64,000 bases of DNA from Telluria aromaticivorans (GCF_013003915.1 NZ_JABAIV010000003.1:248001-312000); one strand, 5' to 3'; shown: positions 39,100 through 48,145, counted from the first letter of the stretch. Program-made: numbers and translations. The notes: generated from the letters alone by a model not told the origin.

Positions 39100-39715
39100 G
39101 CTGGAACAGCCCCGCGTCGCCTGCCGGGTTGGTGGTGTCCGGATCGACCTCCAGGGTGCCGCCGTCGACGCTGATGGTCGACGGCAGCGCCTGGATCAGG
39201 TCATAGCGCCGCGCACTGGCAAAGGCCTTCGAGCCCGCGAAACCGGTCGACTGCGACAGCCAGCTGCAGGATGCGGCCTTGCGCTCGAGCAGGCTGGCGC
39301 AGCACAGCCCCGAGCCATATACGCCGATGCGGTAGCCGCCCCCCAGCGCGGCGGCGACGCCGGCGAAGTAGTCGGCCACCGGACCATCGATATCGGCCTG
39401 CGACGGGTCGTAATCCACCGCAAAATAAATCGCCGACCCGGCCGGCTGCCCGACCGTGCGCGCCTCCTGCAAGGCACTGGCGCCATCGAGCTGGCCCTGG
39501 GCGCGGCTGAAGAAGCCGGCGTGGGTGCCGGCGCTTTCCCACACGGCGCCAAGCTGCAGCCCGGCCGCGCCAAGTGCGCGCGCTTCAATCGCGCCAAGGT
39601 TCTTGGCGGCGTTGTGGCTGTAGTAGCGCATCACGAAGTCGATCCCCTGGCGCCGAAGGGCCTGCGCGTGGCGGGTCATCTGCTGTGCGGTGTCGAAGCC
39701 TGTCAAAGCGGCCAT
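39092..39715 (-). CDS. DUF1906 glycoside-hydrolase-like protein
   Basis: A 207-residue protein spanning one DUF1906 domain, a TIM-barrel fold related to GH25-type hydrolases (Rv2525c family). Recognisable blocks are GFDTAQQ at the start, IDFVMRYY, IYFAVDYDPS with acidic strand ends, YRIGVYGSG, and a terminal EVDPDTTNP. There is no signal peptide. GGGGAG lies 5 nt before the ATG. It is the last gene of a four-gene minus-strand cassette with DUF2589 proteins. It may act on peptidoglycan or another glycan; the substrate is unknown. Confidence 0.82.
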   Translation of the reverse strand: MAALTGFDTAQQMTRHAQALRRQGIDFVMRYYSHNAAKNLGAIEARALGAAGLQLGAVWESAGTHAGFFSRAQGQLDGASALQEARTVGQPAGSAIYFAVDYDPSQADIDGPVADYFAGVAAALGGGYRIGVYGSGLCCASLLERKAASCSWLSQSTGFAGSKAFASARRYDLIQALPSTISVDGGTLEVDPDTTNPAGDAGLFQPG

Positions 39716-39754
39716 GTTGTCTCCCCTCCCCATGATGAACCAGATGTCGTGGCT

Positions 39755-40435
39755 TCAGGCGTGCGGCGCCGGGATCGGCTGCGGCGAATTAACGGTGATC
39801 GGCTTCATCGTCATGTTATCGCCGAACATTTTCAGCAGCATCTTGATGCCCTCGGGGATGGGCTGCTGCTCGGCCTTCACCTCGACGTGGTATTTGGCGT
39901 CATTGCTCTTCTGGTAGGTCTGCTTGTCCGAGTTCGACTGCGAGGAGTCGTGCGACACCGAGCCCTTGACCTCGACCGAGAAGCAGCCCCAGCCCGCCTT
40001 GGCGTCGAACGAACCCTGCTCCTGGGTCTTGGACGAGGTCTCGGCGTCGGTCTCGTGGCTGTAGCTCGACTTCACTTCCATGTCGAAGCTGATGTCGACC
40101 GAAGTGACCGACAGCGAGGGGATTGGCACCATGGTGATGATCGGGAAGTCCACGCTCAGGTGCGAGTTGGCCGTGGAAACGCTGCCATCCGTGCCGATCA
40201 CGGGCTGGCTCTGGCCCATCGCAATGCTGGCCGTGATCGGGGTATAAGTGATTTGCCCCGCGGAGTCCTTGGTCTGGTTGAAACCGGTGTTCAGGATGTA
40301 CTGGGTCTGGGTCATTGCCAGGCCCTGCTGGGCGCTGGCTGCCGCCTGCAGCGGTCCGCCGATCAGCGTGTCCATCGGTAAGCCGGAGAACTGCTGGGTC
40401 ATGCTTACCAGGCCGCCATCGATGCTGTCTGCCAT
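39755..40435 (-). CDS. DUF2589 domain-containing protein
   Basis: A 226-residue soluble protein. The N-terminal helix region (IGGPLQAAASAQQGLAMTQ) and the core VDFPIITMVPIPSLSVTSVDISFDMEVKS are typical of DUF2589, whose function is unknown. A Ser/Gln/Lys-rich segment (about 140-185) leads to VEVKAEQQPIPEGIKMLLKM, the conserved end. AGGAGAG precedes the ATG by 5 nt. It is followed after 40 bp by the DUF1906 gene and preceded by a smaller DUF2589-like gene. Confidence 0.85.
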   Translation of the reverse strand: MADSIDGGLVSMTQQFSGLPMDTLIGGPLQAAASAQQGLAMTQTQYILNTGFNQTKDSAGQITYTPITASIAMGQSQPVIGTDGSVSTANSHLSVDFPIITMVPIPSLSVTSVDISFDMEVKSSYSHETDAETSSKTQEQGSFDAKAGWGCFSVEVKGSVSHDSSQSNSDKQTYQKSNDAKYHVEVKAEQQPIPEGIKMLLKMFGDNMTMKPITVNSPQPIPAPHA

Positions 40436-40493
40436 TGTCACTCTCCTAGGTGTGATTGCGGGATGCGTTCATCCCGTGGTGATGCGCGCCGCC

Positions 40494-41003
40494 TCAGGTC
40501 GGCAGCTGCGCGTTAAGGACTTTTTCGTAGGCGCCCACCAGGCGGGCGTAGCCGGGCGGCAGGTCGGCCGCATGCACGATGATCTTGACCTCGGCGCTGT
40601 GCGGGCCCTTGTGGCCCAGGTTGACGATGATCTCGGGCGGCAGATCGGCCTCGCCGCGCGCCACGTCGGGGGGCAGCAGCGGCGCCAGCGAGAAGTCGAG
40701 CGTGGTGAGCAGCTCGACGCGGTCGATCACGTGGCTGCGCAGCGGCAGCAGGGTAATCAGGGGCACCTGGACATTGTGCGGCTCGACGCCGACCTTGCCG
40801 TTGCGGCTGACTTCGCGCGGCACCTGCATGACGACGCTGCGCGCTTCCCATGCGCCGTCCGGGAACTGCACGCCGGGCGCCTGTCCGGCCGCCGGCACGA
40901 AATACTGCGCCAGCTCTTCCATGTGCTGCTCGGCGACGCTGCGGTGCGCATCGACGACAGCGCGCTTGATGCCGGCGATGAGCCCGCCCAGTTTGATCGA
41001 CAT
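40494..41003 (-). CDS. Second, shorter DUF2589-like protein
   Basis: A 169-residue protein. I assign it to DUF2589 tentatively because it repeats the architecture of its neighbour: an N-terminal helix (LGGLIAGIKRAVVDAHRSVAEQHMEELAQYF), a core strand pair VQVPLITLLPLRSHVIDRVELLTTLDFSL, and a C-terminal VKIIVHAADLPPGYARLVGAYEKVL. No signal peptide or membrane segment. It is flanked on the same strand by the single-pass membrane gene and the larger DUF2589 gene, with gaps under 60 bp. Function unknown. Confidence 0.7.
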   Translation of the reverse strand: MSIKLGGLIAGIKRAVVDAHRSVAEQHMEELAQYFVPAAGQAPGVQFPDGAWEARSVVMQVPREVSRNGKVGVEPHNVQVPLITLLPLRSHVIDRVELLTTLDFSLAPLLPPDVARGEADLPPEIIVNLGHKGPHSAEVKIIVHAADLPPGYARLVGAYEKVLNAQLPT

Positions 41004-41029
41004 GAGGGAATGGTCCTTGGCTCAGCGGG

Positions 41030-41260
41030 TCAGCGCACGCGGCGCTGCGGGGCCGACAGCTCGCCGATGCCGTCGATCTGCAGGCGCCCGAGCCGGAAAA
41101 ATTCTTCATCGCCGCCCTCGCCTGTTCCTTCCGGATGGCGCACCGGCAGCGGTTGGCGGAGCGAGAGCGCGACTACGCTCAGGGCCACCAGCACCAGCAA
41201 AAGCAAGACCAGCGCGAGGGCCACCGGCAGGGGCAGGACGAAGGCGACAGTTTGGCTCAT
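41030..41260 (-). CDS. Small single-pass membrane protein of the DUF2589 cassette
   Basis: A 76-residue protein with one strongly hydrophobic segment (about residues 5-32, rich in Val, Leu and Ala) and a soluble, acidic C-terminal part (EGTGEGGDEEFFRLGRLQIDGIGEL). GGGAG lies 5 nt before the ATG. It is the first gene of the cassette and could be a membrane anchor for the DUF2589 proteins; that is inference from context. No family recognised. Confidence 0.65.
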   Translation of the reverse strand: MSQTVAFVLPLPVALALVLLLLVLVALSVVALSLRQPLPVRHPEGTGEGGDEEFFRLGRLQIDGIGELSAPQRRVR

Positions 41261-41374
41261 GACATCTCCCGATGAGGTTGATCTCGCGCTCAATTAACCT
41301 AGCGCAAGTGCCTACTGTGCCATCGCAACAAACGGGAGAAATTGATGAAGCGCAACCAGTTGCAAACGGGAAGT

Positions 41375-42307
41375 TCAGGCGGCCGGATGGGTGATCAGGG
41401 GTTCGGGCGGCTGGTTGACCTGTCCATGGCCGACACGCTCGTATTCGGCGATCACCTGGGCCCCGAGCAGCAGCAGGGTGGCCGCGATCTCGAGGCTGAA
41501 CATGACCACGATGGCCGTCGTCATCGAGCCGTATACGACGTTCACCTGCGACAGGGTCGAGAAATACCATACCAGCACGTGGCGCGCGACTTCCCACAGC
41601 AAGGTCGCGGTGACGCCGCCGATCAGCGCGTGCCAGACCGACAGCCGGCCCACCGGCATCACCAGGTAGATCGAGGTCAGCACCAGGATCTCGCCAACCA
41701 GCCCGAGCAGGTAGAGCAGCACGCCGGAGATGCCGTTCAGCGACCACTCATAGCCGAACAGCCAGACGCTTTCCTCGCCCATCACTTCCAGGGTGCCTGC
41801 CACCAAGGTGACGATCATGACGCCAAGGCCCAGCGCCAGGATATAGCAGTAAGGAAGCACGGCCGAGACCAGGAAGTGGCGGCGCGTGATCTCGACCCGG
41901 TGCTTGAAGATCACGCTCATCGCGTTCTCCAGCACGGTGAAGGCAAAAGAGCTGAAGAACAGCATGGTCCCGCCCAGCAGCCAGGTGATGAGGTCGCGGT
42001 TCTCGAGGAAGTTCGCCACCTCGGCAACGATCGAATCGGACTGGCCGGGCATCAAGAGTTTCAGGTAGCGGTGCAGGGTCTCGAGCAGCTCGGCCTGGTG
42101 GATGAAGTGCGACAGCGCCACCACCACCAGCATCAGGAAGGGCACGATCGACAGCAACGCGTAATAGGCCACGGCGCCGGCCAGCAGCAGGCCCTGGTTG
42201 GCACGGAAACCACGGAGTACCTGCAGGGTGAATGCGAGGGGGTGGGCGAGGATATGCGCGTTCGCACGCTGGTCCAGCAGGCGCTCGCGCCAACTGCGGC
42301 GGTTCAT
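41375..42307 (-). CDS. YihY/BrkB-family inner-membrane protein
   Basis: A 310-residue polytopic protein of the YihY/BrkB family (formerly mis-called ribonuclease BN). It has about six hydrophobic segments. Family blocks are LLLAGAVAYYALLSIVPFLML, LLGGTMLFFSSFAFTVLENAMSVIF and VYGSMTTAIVVMFSLEIAATLLLLGAQV. Function unsettled. It starts 10 bp after the egtB stop, so it probably belongs to the egtD-egtB transcript. Confidence 0.88.
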   Translation of the reverse strand: MNRRSWRERLLDQRANAHILAHPLAFTLQVLRGFRANQGLLLAGAVAYYALLSIVPFLMLVVVALSHFIHQAELLETLHRYLKLLMPGQSDSIVAEVANFLENRDLITWLLGGTMLFFSSFAFTVLENAMSVIFKHRVEITRRHFLVSAVLPYCYILALGLGVMIVTLVAGTLEVMGEESVWLFGYEWSLNGISGVLLYLLGLVGEILVLTSIYLVMPVGRLSVWHALIGGVTATLLWEVARHVLVWYFSTLSQVNVVYGSMTTAIVVMFSLEIAATLLLLGAQVIAEYERVGHGQVNQPPEPLITHPAA

Positions 42308-42317
42308 CGGACCAAGC

Positions 42318-43556
42318 TCATCGGGCCAACCTGACCCCGGTAAACTGCCAGCGGGCACCTGCCGGGAAAAAGTTGCGGTAACTGGCGCGTGCATGGCCAT
42401 CGGGGGTGGCGCAGGACGACCCGCGCAGCACGTATTGGTTGACCATGAATTTTCCGTTGTATTCGCCGATCGCGCCGGGCGCCGGGGCATAGCCCGGGTA
42501 AGGCGCATAGCTGCTGCTGGTCCACTGCCAGCAGGCGCCGAACATCTGCTGGATGCCGTCGCCGTTGGCGGCAGCCGGATGCAGCGCGCCGCCGGCAAGG
42601 GTAGCCTGGCGTGCGGCGAATTCCCATTCGGCTTCGGTCGGCAGGCGGGCGCCCCGCCAGCGTGCATAGGCATCGGCCTCGTACAGAGACAGGTGGGTGA
42701 CCGGGCGTTCGGCATCGAGCGGCTGCACGCCGTGCAGGGTGAACTCGTCCCAGGCTCCATTGCCAGCGTCGATCCAGTACAGCGGATGCAGCAGCTCGCC
42801 CGTGCACACGCGGTCCCAGCCTTCGGCCAGCCACAGCGCCGGGTCGCGGTAGCCGCCGGCCTCGATGAATTCGCGGTACTCGCCGTTCGTGACCAGGCGC
42901 GAGGCCAGCTCGAAGGGCGCGATATAGGTACTGTGGCGCGGCAGTTCGTTGTCGAAGCAGAAGCCATTGCCGCCGTAACCGATTTCCGCCAGGCCGCCGT
43001 CGAATTCGATCCACGACGAAGCCCCTTGCGGCGCGCCTGCTTCCAGGTCTTGTGGCAGGTGTTGCGACGAATAGGCCGGGAACAGGGGATTCTGGGCCAG
43101 CAGGTGCTTGACGTCGGTGAGCATCAGCTCCTGGTGCTGCTGTTCGTGCTGCAGGCCGAGTTCGACCAATGCCGCGATTTCCGGTGCTGGATTGCCCGCT
43201 ACCAGTTGCGCGATGCGGCGGTCGACGTCGGCGCGGTAGGCGCGCACTTCATCCAGCGAAGGCCGCGTGAGCAGGCCGCGCTGCGGGCGCGGGTGCTTGG
43301 CGCCGACCCCGTTGTAATAGGAATTGAACAGCACCCGGAAGGCCGGGTGGAAAGGTGCAAACCCCGCCTCGTGCGGCTCGAGGATGAAGGTCTCGAAGAA
43401 CCAGGTCGTGTGCGCCAGGTGCCATTTGATGGGGCTGGCGTCGGGCATCGACTGCGCGCAGCAGTCTTCGTCCGAGAGCGGCCCCGCGATCTCGAGCGAG
43501 CGCCCGCGCACCCTTGCGTAAGCGTGCTGGATGTCTTCGCGCTGCCCGATGCCCAT
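42318..43556 (-). CDS. egtB: Ergothioneine biosynthesis protein EgtB (hercynine C-S lyase/sulfoxide synthase)
   Basis: A 412-residue protein. The N-terminal DinB_2 domain supplies the iron ligands H49 (in [10 protein letters not shown]), H137 and H141 (in [11 protein letters not shown]). The C-terminal FGE-sulfatase domain runs from about residue 185, with [39 protein letters not shown] and [13 protein letters not shown]. It couples hercynine to a thiol donor with O2. The ATG overlaps the egtD TGA stop (TGATG). It could instead be, or double as, SenA, the selenoneine synthase; motif recall favours EgtB. Confidence 0.87.
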   Translation of the reverse strand: MGIGQREDIQHAYARVRGRSLEIAGPLSDEDCCAQSMPDASPIKWHLAHTTWFFETFILEPHEAGFAPFHPAFRVLFNSYYNGVGAKHPRPQRGLLTRPSLDEVRAYRADVDRRIAQLVAGNPAPEIAALVELGLQHEQQHQELMLTDVKHLLAQNPLFPAYSSQHLPQDLEAGAPQGASSWIEFDGGLAEIGYGGNGFCFDNELPRHSTYIAPFELASRLVTNGEYREFIEAGGYRDPALWLAEGWDRVCTGELLHPLYWIDAGNGAWDEFTLHGVQPLDAERPVTHLSLYEADAYARWRGARLPTEAEWEFAARQATLAGGALHPAAANGDGIQQMFGACWQWTSSSYAPYPGYAPAPGAIGEYNGKFMVNQYVLRGSSCATPDGHARASYRNFFPAGARWQFTGVRLAR

Positions 43557-44551
43557 CAGTGGACCACCTTTGCCTGCGTTCGTGCGTGCGCCTGTGCATG
43601 GATCACCGCGAACCAGCGCTGCGGATCGGTCCACACATGCGTGGCCTCGAACCCGGAACGCTCCAGCAGCGCGATCGCGTCGGCCTGATGGTATTTGTAG
43701 CTGTTCTCGGTGTGGATGCGGTCGCCGGCCGCGAAATGACGGCCGCCGCCAGTCCAGTGCACCTGCTGGTTGCGGGTGGCTTCCAGGTGCATTTCGACCC
43801 GGCCACGTGCTTCGTTATAGAAGCCGTGGTGGCGCCAGGCCTTGACGTCGAAGTCGGCGCCGATCAGGTGGTTCACGTGGCGCAATGCATTCAGGTTGAA
43901 GGCGGCGGTGACGCCGAGCGCGTCGTCATAGGCGGCATCGAGCGTGGCCTTGTCTTTCACCAGGTCGATGCCGATCAGCACCGCGCCATCGTCGCCGCAC
44001 TGCCCGCGCAGGCGGCGCAGGAAGCCCTGCGCTTCCTCGGGCGTGAAATTGCCGAGCGAAGAGCCGGGATAGAAGAACAGCCGGCGTTCCGCGCGGACCT
44101 GCGGCGGCAGTTCGAAGCGCGTCGAGAAATCCATGCCCAGCCCCTCCATGGCGATCTGCGGGAAGCGCTGGCGCAGGCGCAGCAGGGCGTCGCCCAGGAA
44201 TTCGGCGGAGATGTCGATCGCGACATACTGGCTGGGGGCCAGCAGCGGGAACAGCGAGGCTGCCTTGGCGCAGTTGCCGGCGCCGAGGTCAACCAGGGTG
44301 GTGCCGGAGCCGGCCACGCGCGCGATCTCGGCGCCGTGGCGCGCGAAGATCGCGGCCTCGGTGCGGGTCGGGTAGTACTCGGGCAGTTCGCAGATGGCTT
44401 CGAACAGCCTGGAGCCGAGTGCGTCGTACAGGAATTTGGGCGAGATCCACGCATCGGGAGCGTCAAGCCCGGCATGCAGTTCGTCGGCGACGTGGGCATT
44501 GGCGGCGCGTGGCGGATCTTGCGTGCAGGAGGTGTGCATAAGCGTTATCAT
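43556..44551 (-). CDS. egtD: L-histidine N-alpha-methyltransferase EgtD
   Basis: A 331-residue SAM-dependent enzyme that trimethylates histidine to hercynine, the shared precursor of ergothioneine and selenoneine. Family blocks are [29 protein letters not shown], the SAM loop [22 protein letters not shown] and HTENSYKYH. The ATG at 44551 is used; a GTG four codons upstream and an ATG four codons downstream are alternatives. It is translationally coupled to egtB and divergent from the selenium-type ABC operon. Confidence 0.93.
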   Translation of the reverse strand: MITLMHTSCTQDPPRAANAHVADELHAGLDAPDAWISPKFLYDALGSRLFEAICELPEYYPTRTEAAIFARHGAEIARVAGSGTTLVDLGAGNCAKAASLFPLLAPSQYVAIDISAEFLGDALLRLRQRFPQIAMEGLGMDFSTRFELPPQVRAERRLFFYPGSSLGNFTPEEAQGFLRRLRGQCGDDGAVLIGIDLVKDKATLDAAYDDALGVTAAFNLNALRHVNHLIGADFDVKAWRHHGFYNEARGRVEMHLEATRNQQVHWTGGGRHFAAGDRIHTENSYKYHQADAIALLERSGFEATHVWTDPQRWFAVIHAQAHARTQAKVVH

Positions 44552-44736
44552 TCGTGCCGCCACTCCGCACCATGCGTCATGGCAAAGGGGTTACCGCTTC
44601 AAAGTTGCCGATTTGGCTATCATAGCGGATTACGGCTTTTTGCCGCTTTCGCGTGGCGCGCAAACGTGACGTGCAGCGTGACGCCTCCGGTTCATCCGTT
44701 TCCAATACTCAATAAGCTCACTAAAGAAAGCCCGAC

Positions 44737-45624
44737 ATGACTTCGTTCTCGCCTTCGCGTGTCCTGAAAACCCTGTTCGCCGCCACCGCTACGGCCGGCC
44801 TGATGTTCGCCGCCGGGGCTGCCATCGCCCAGAACACCCCGGGCGTGCTGCGTGTGTCGGCGATTCCCGACGAAGCGCCGACCGAACTGCAGCGCAAGTT
44901 CAAGCCGCTGGGCGACTACCTGGCCAAGGCAACCGGCCTGAAGGTCGAGTTCACCCCGGTGACCGACTACGCGGCCTCGGTCGAGGGCCTGGTCAACCGC
45001 AAGATCGACATGGTCTGGTTCGGCGGCTTCACCTTCGTCCAGGCCCACGAACGCAGCAAGGGCCAGGTCACGCCGCTGGTGCAGCGCGTCGAAGATGAAA
45101 AATTCCGCTCGGTCTTCATCACCACCAACCCGGCCATCACCAAGCTGGAAGACCTGAAGGGCAAGACCCTGTCCTTCGGTTCGGAATCGTCGACCTCGGG
45201 CCACCTGATGCCGCGCTCCTTCCTGCTGGCTGCCCGCGTCAACCCGGACACCGACCTCAAGCGCATCGCCTTCTCGGGCGCGCATGACGCCACCGTCGCC
45301 GCGGTCGCCGGCGGCAAGGTCGATGCGGGCGCGCTGAACATCTCGGTCTGGGACAAGCTGGTCGACGCCAAGAAGGTCGATCCGAAAGTCGTGCGCGTGT
45401 TCTACACCACCCCCGGCTATTTCGACTACAACTGGACCGTGCGCAGCGACATGAATGCCGCGCTGAAGAAGAAAATTACCGACGCCTTCCTGGCGCTGGA
45501 TGCATCGACTCCTGAAGGCAAGGAAATCCTGGAACTGCAGCGCGCCACCAGGTTCATCCCGACCAAGGTATCGAACTATGCGGAAATCGAAGCCGCGGCG
45601 CGCAACGCCGGCCTGCTGAAGTAA
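44737..45624 (+). CDS. PhnD-fold ABC transporter substrate-binding protein, putative selenium oxyanion (selenate/selenite) receptor
   Basis: A 295-residue periplasmic protein with a signal peptide ending near residue 31 (GAAIAQ). It belongs to the PhnD superfamily: LRVSAIPDEAPTELQRKFKPLGDYL, VNRKIDMVWFGGFTFVQA and FGSESSTSGHLMPR. These features fit the branch called putative selenate-binding (TIGR04553) that co-occurs with SelD and SenB. Its place beside egtD, and 6 kb from selD, supports a selenium role. It could instead bind phosphonate or phosphite; no phn catabolic genes are nearby. Confidence 0.8.
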   Translation: MTSFSPSRVLKTLFAATATAGLMFAAGAAIAQNTPGVLRVSAIPDEAPTELQRKFKPLGDYLAKATGLKVEFTPVTDYAASVEGLVNRKIDMVWFGGFTFVQAHERSKGQVTPLVQRVEDEKFRSVFITTNPAITKLEDLKGKTLSFGSESSTSGHLMPRSFLLAARVNPDTDLKRIAFSGAHDATVAAVAGGKVDAGALNISVWDKLVDAKKVDPKVVRVFYTTPGYFDYNWTVRSDMNAALKKKITDAFLALDASTPEGKEILELQRATRFIPTKVSNYAEIEAAARNAGLLK

Positions 45625-45646
45625 TCGCGTTCAGGCAGCCCTGACG

Positions 45647-46465
45647 ATGACCTACCGGCTCGAGCAACTCACGGTACGCCACCTGGTGGCGGGGCTTGAT
45701 GCGCCCCCTGCCCTGCATGCGCTCGACCTGGTCATCGAACCCGGCGAGCAGCTGGCCCTGATCGGCCCCTCGGGGGCCGGCAAGACCACCCTGCTCGCCA
45801 CCCTCGCCTGCGCCCACAAGCCAGCCGAAGGACGCTTTTCCGTCTTCGGGCAAGACCCGTGGGCGCTGTCGCAAGCTGCCCGCCACCGCCTGCGTGCGCG
45901 CCTGTTCCTGGCGCCCCAAGCGCCGCCGCTGCCGCCGCGCCAGCGCGTGGTGACCACGGTGCTGGCCGCGCGCCTGCCCCACATGAGCTTCTGGCGGGCC
46001 TTCGCCTCGCTGGTGAAGCCGGTCGACCCCGACGCCGCCCACGCTGCCCTGGCGCGCTTCGGCCTGGGCGACAAGCTGTATTCCCGCGTCGACCGCCTCT
46101 CCGGCGGCGAACGCCAGCGCTGCGGCCTGGCGCGCCTGATGCTATCGAACGCAGAAGCCTTCCTGGTTGACGAACCGATCTCCGCGCTCGACCCGGCCCT
46201 GTCGCAGCACACCCTGGCCACGCTGCAGCAGGAAGCCAGCGAGCGCAAGGCCACCCTGGTGTGCAGCCTGCACCAGGTCGAGATGGCCCGCGCCCACTTC
46301 CCGCGCCTGGTCGGGCTGCGCGACGGCCGCATCGTGTTCGACCGGCCGCGCGAAGCCGTGACCGATGCCATGATCGCGGCACTCTACGAGAACGAACACG
46401 TGCAGCCTCCGGCGCCGCATCCGCACGATACGCCGGACCGGATCGCGGTCGGCGCCTGCTTCTGA
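45647..46465 (+). CDS. ABC transporter ATP-binding protein (PhnC-like), selenium-type operon
   Basis: A 272-residue ATPase with Walker A GPSGAGKTT (about 44-52), signature LSGGERQR (about 148-155) and Walker B AFLVDEP. The C-terminal tail is His/Pro-rich (PPAPHPHDTPDR). It starts 22 bp after the binding-protein gene and overlaps the next permease by TGATG, so it energises this importer. Confidence 0.85.
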   Translation: MTYRLEQLTVRHLVAGLDAPPALHALDLVIEPGEQLALIGPSGAGKTTLLATLACAHKPAEGRFSVFGQDPWALSQAARHRLRARLFLAPQAPPLPPRQRVVTTVLAARLPHMSFWRAFASLVKPVDPDAAHAALARFGLGDKLYSRVDRLSGGERQRCGLARLMLSNAEAFLVDEPISALDPALSQHTLATLQQEASERKATLVCSLHQVEMARAHFPRLVGLRDGRIVFDRPREAVTDAMIAALYENEHVQPPAPHPHDTPDRIAVGACF

Positions 46466-47313
46466 TGACGCTGCCACGCAGCGAGACGGCAAGCGCGTCC
46501 GCACACCCGGACCCGGCCTGGCGCGGCCGCGTCATGGCCGCCATCGTCTGCCTGGCCTTGCTGTGGCCGATGCTGGTGGCGAGCGAATTCAAGCCCTGGA
46601 TCCTGTTCGACCCGCAAAGCCTGGCGGCCGCCGGCATGTTCTTGTCCGATTTCCTGCGCCCGGCGCACGGGAGCGAGTTCCTGGCGATGGTGTTGCGCGA
46701 AACCTGGCAGACCGTGGCCATTGCAACCGCCGGCCTGAGCCTGGCCCTGTTGGGCGCGATTCCCGCCACCCTGGTCATTACGCAGCGCCTGTCGGTTTCG
46801 ACCCTTGGTACCGGCCGCATGCGCCCTGCCGCAATGATCGTCCGCCAGCTGCTGCGCTGGGTGCTGGTGCTGCTGCGCAGCGTGCCGGAACTGGTGTGGG
46901 CGCTGCTGTTCGTGCGCATCGTCGGCCTGGGGCCGACCGCCGGCGTGCTGGCCATCGCCCTCACCTATTGCGGCATGCTGGCCAAGGTGTATGCCGAAAT
47001 CCTCGAGTCCGGTGACGCGCACGCCACTGACGCCCTGCTCACGAATGGCGCGGGGCGCCTGCCGGCGCTGCTGTATGGCGCGCTGCCCGAATCCTCGGCC
47101 GAACTGGTGTCCTATACCGTCTACCGCTGGGAGTGCGCGATCCGCGGCTCGGCGGTGATGGGTTTCGTCGGCGCCGGCGGCCTGGGCCAGCGCATGGATG
47201 AATCGACCAAGATGATGGCCGGCGGCGAAGTGTCCACCATGCTGATCATGTTCGTGCTGCTGGTGGCGCTGGCCGACCTGGTCTCGAAGCTGCTGCGCCG
47301 GAGGCTTGGATGA
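46465..47313 (+). CDS. ABC transporter permease 1 (PhnE-like), selenium-type operon
   Basis: A 282-residue permease with about six membrane helices. The BPD_transp_1 coupling loop is LLTNGAGRLPALLYGALPESS. It starts within the ATPase stop (TGATG) and its TGA overlaps the next ATG (ATGA). Two different PhnE-like permeases in tandem suggest a heterodimeric channel. Confidence 0.85.
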   Translation: MTLPRSETASASAHPDPAWRGRVMAAIVCLALLWPMLVASEFKPWILFDPQSLAAAGMFLSDFLRPAHGSEFLAMVLRETWQTVAIATAGLSLALLGAIPATLVITQRLSVSTLGTGRMRPAAMIVRQLLRWVLVLLRSVPELVWALLFVRIVGLGPTAGVLAIALTYCGMLAKVYAEILESGDAHATDALLTNGAGRLPALLYGALPESSAELVSYTVYRWECAIRGSAVMGFVGAGGLGQRMDESTKMMAGGEVSTMLIMFVLLVALADLVSKLLRRRLG

Positions 47314-48110
47314 CGCCGCACTCACCATCCTTGCCACCGCCGCCGCCACGCTCGCCGGGCAAGATCCTGCTGCTGGCCGCACTGGTGGCGCTGGTCGTGG
47401 CCAGCTTCGCCTCGCTGCCGCTGCAATGGTCGGCCTTCTTCGCGCCCGAAGCCCTGGACTCGGCCGCCGAATTCCTGGACGGCTTCTCGCCGCCCGACAC
47501 CGCGCCCGCTTTTCTTGATAAAACCTTTGGGGCGCTGTGGGAGACGCTCGCCATGTCCCTGATGGGCACCCTGCTGGCCGTGGCCGGCGGCCTGGCGCTG
47601 GCGCTTCCGGCGTCTGGCCGCATGGGTGGCGCCCTGCGCGGCGCCGTGCGCGCCCTGCTCAATGTGCTGCGCTCGATCCCGGAACTGGTGTGGGCCTCGC
47701 TGCTGCTGGTCGCGGCCGGCCTGGGGCCGTTTGCCGGCACGCTGGCGCTGGCCGCGCACACCACCGGCGTGCTGGGGCGCCTGTTCGCCGACGCCCTCGA
47801 GAACGTCGAGCCGCTGCCGGAACAAACCCTGCGCACCAATGGCGCGGCGCCGCTGGCAGCCTTCCTGTACGCGACCCTGCCGCAGGCGCTGCCGCAGATG
47901 CTGTCGTATGCGCTGTATCGCTGGGAAAACAATATCCGCGCGGCGGCCGTGCTGGGCGTGGTCGGGGCCGGCGGCCTGGGCCAGATGCTCAAATACCACC
48001 TGTCGCTGTTCCAGATGCAGAGCGCCGCCACGGTGGTGATCGCCATGCTGCTGCTGGTGGCGCTGGTCGACGCGGCCAGCTACGCGCTGCGGCGCGCCCT
48101 GACCCGCTAA
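47310..48110 (+). CDS. ABC transporter permease 2 (PhnE-like), selenium-type operon
   Basis: A 266-residue permease, paralogous to the preceding gene. The coupling region is LRTNGAAPLAAFLYATLPQALPQML and the block NIRAAAVLGVVGAGGLGQML parallels AIRGSAVMGFVGAGGLGQRM in permease 1. It completes the importer with the binding protein and the ATPase. Confidence 0.85.
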   Translation: MTPHSPSLPPPPPRSPGKILLLAALVALVVASFASLPLQWSAFFAPEALDSAAEFLDGFSPPDTAPAFLDKTFGALWETLAMSLMGTLLAVAGGLALALPASGRMGGALRGAVRALLNVLRSIPELVWASLLLVAAGLGPFAGTLALAAHTTGVLGRLFADALENVEPLPEQTLRTNGAAPLAAFLYATLPQALPQMLSYALYRWENNIRAAAVLGVVGAGGLGQMLKYHLSLFQMQSAATVVIAMLLLVALVDAASYALRRALTR

Positions 48111-48145
48111 CCCTTCGCTGAACCTTTCGTCACGCCGGAAAGCCC

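Noticed and set aside
44737..47313. Phosphonate (phnCDE) importer
   Set aside because: The fold agrees, but no phn catabolic genes are near and the neighbours are egtD, egtB and selD; the name selenium-type is preferred, with phosphonate kept as an alternative.
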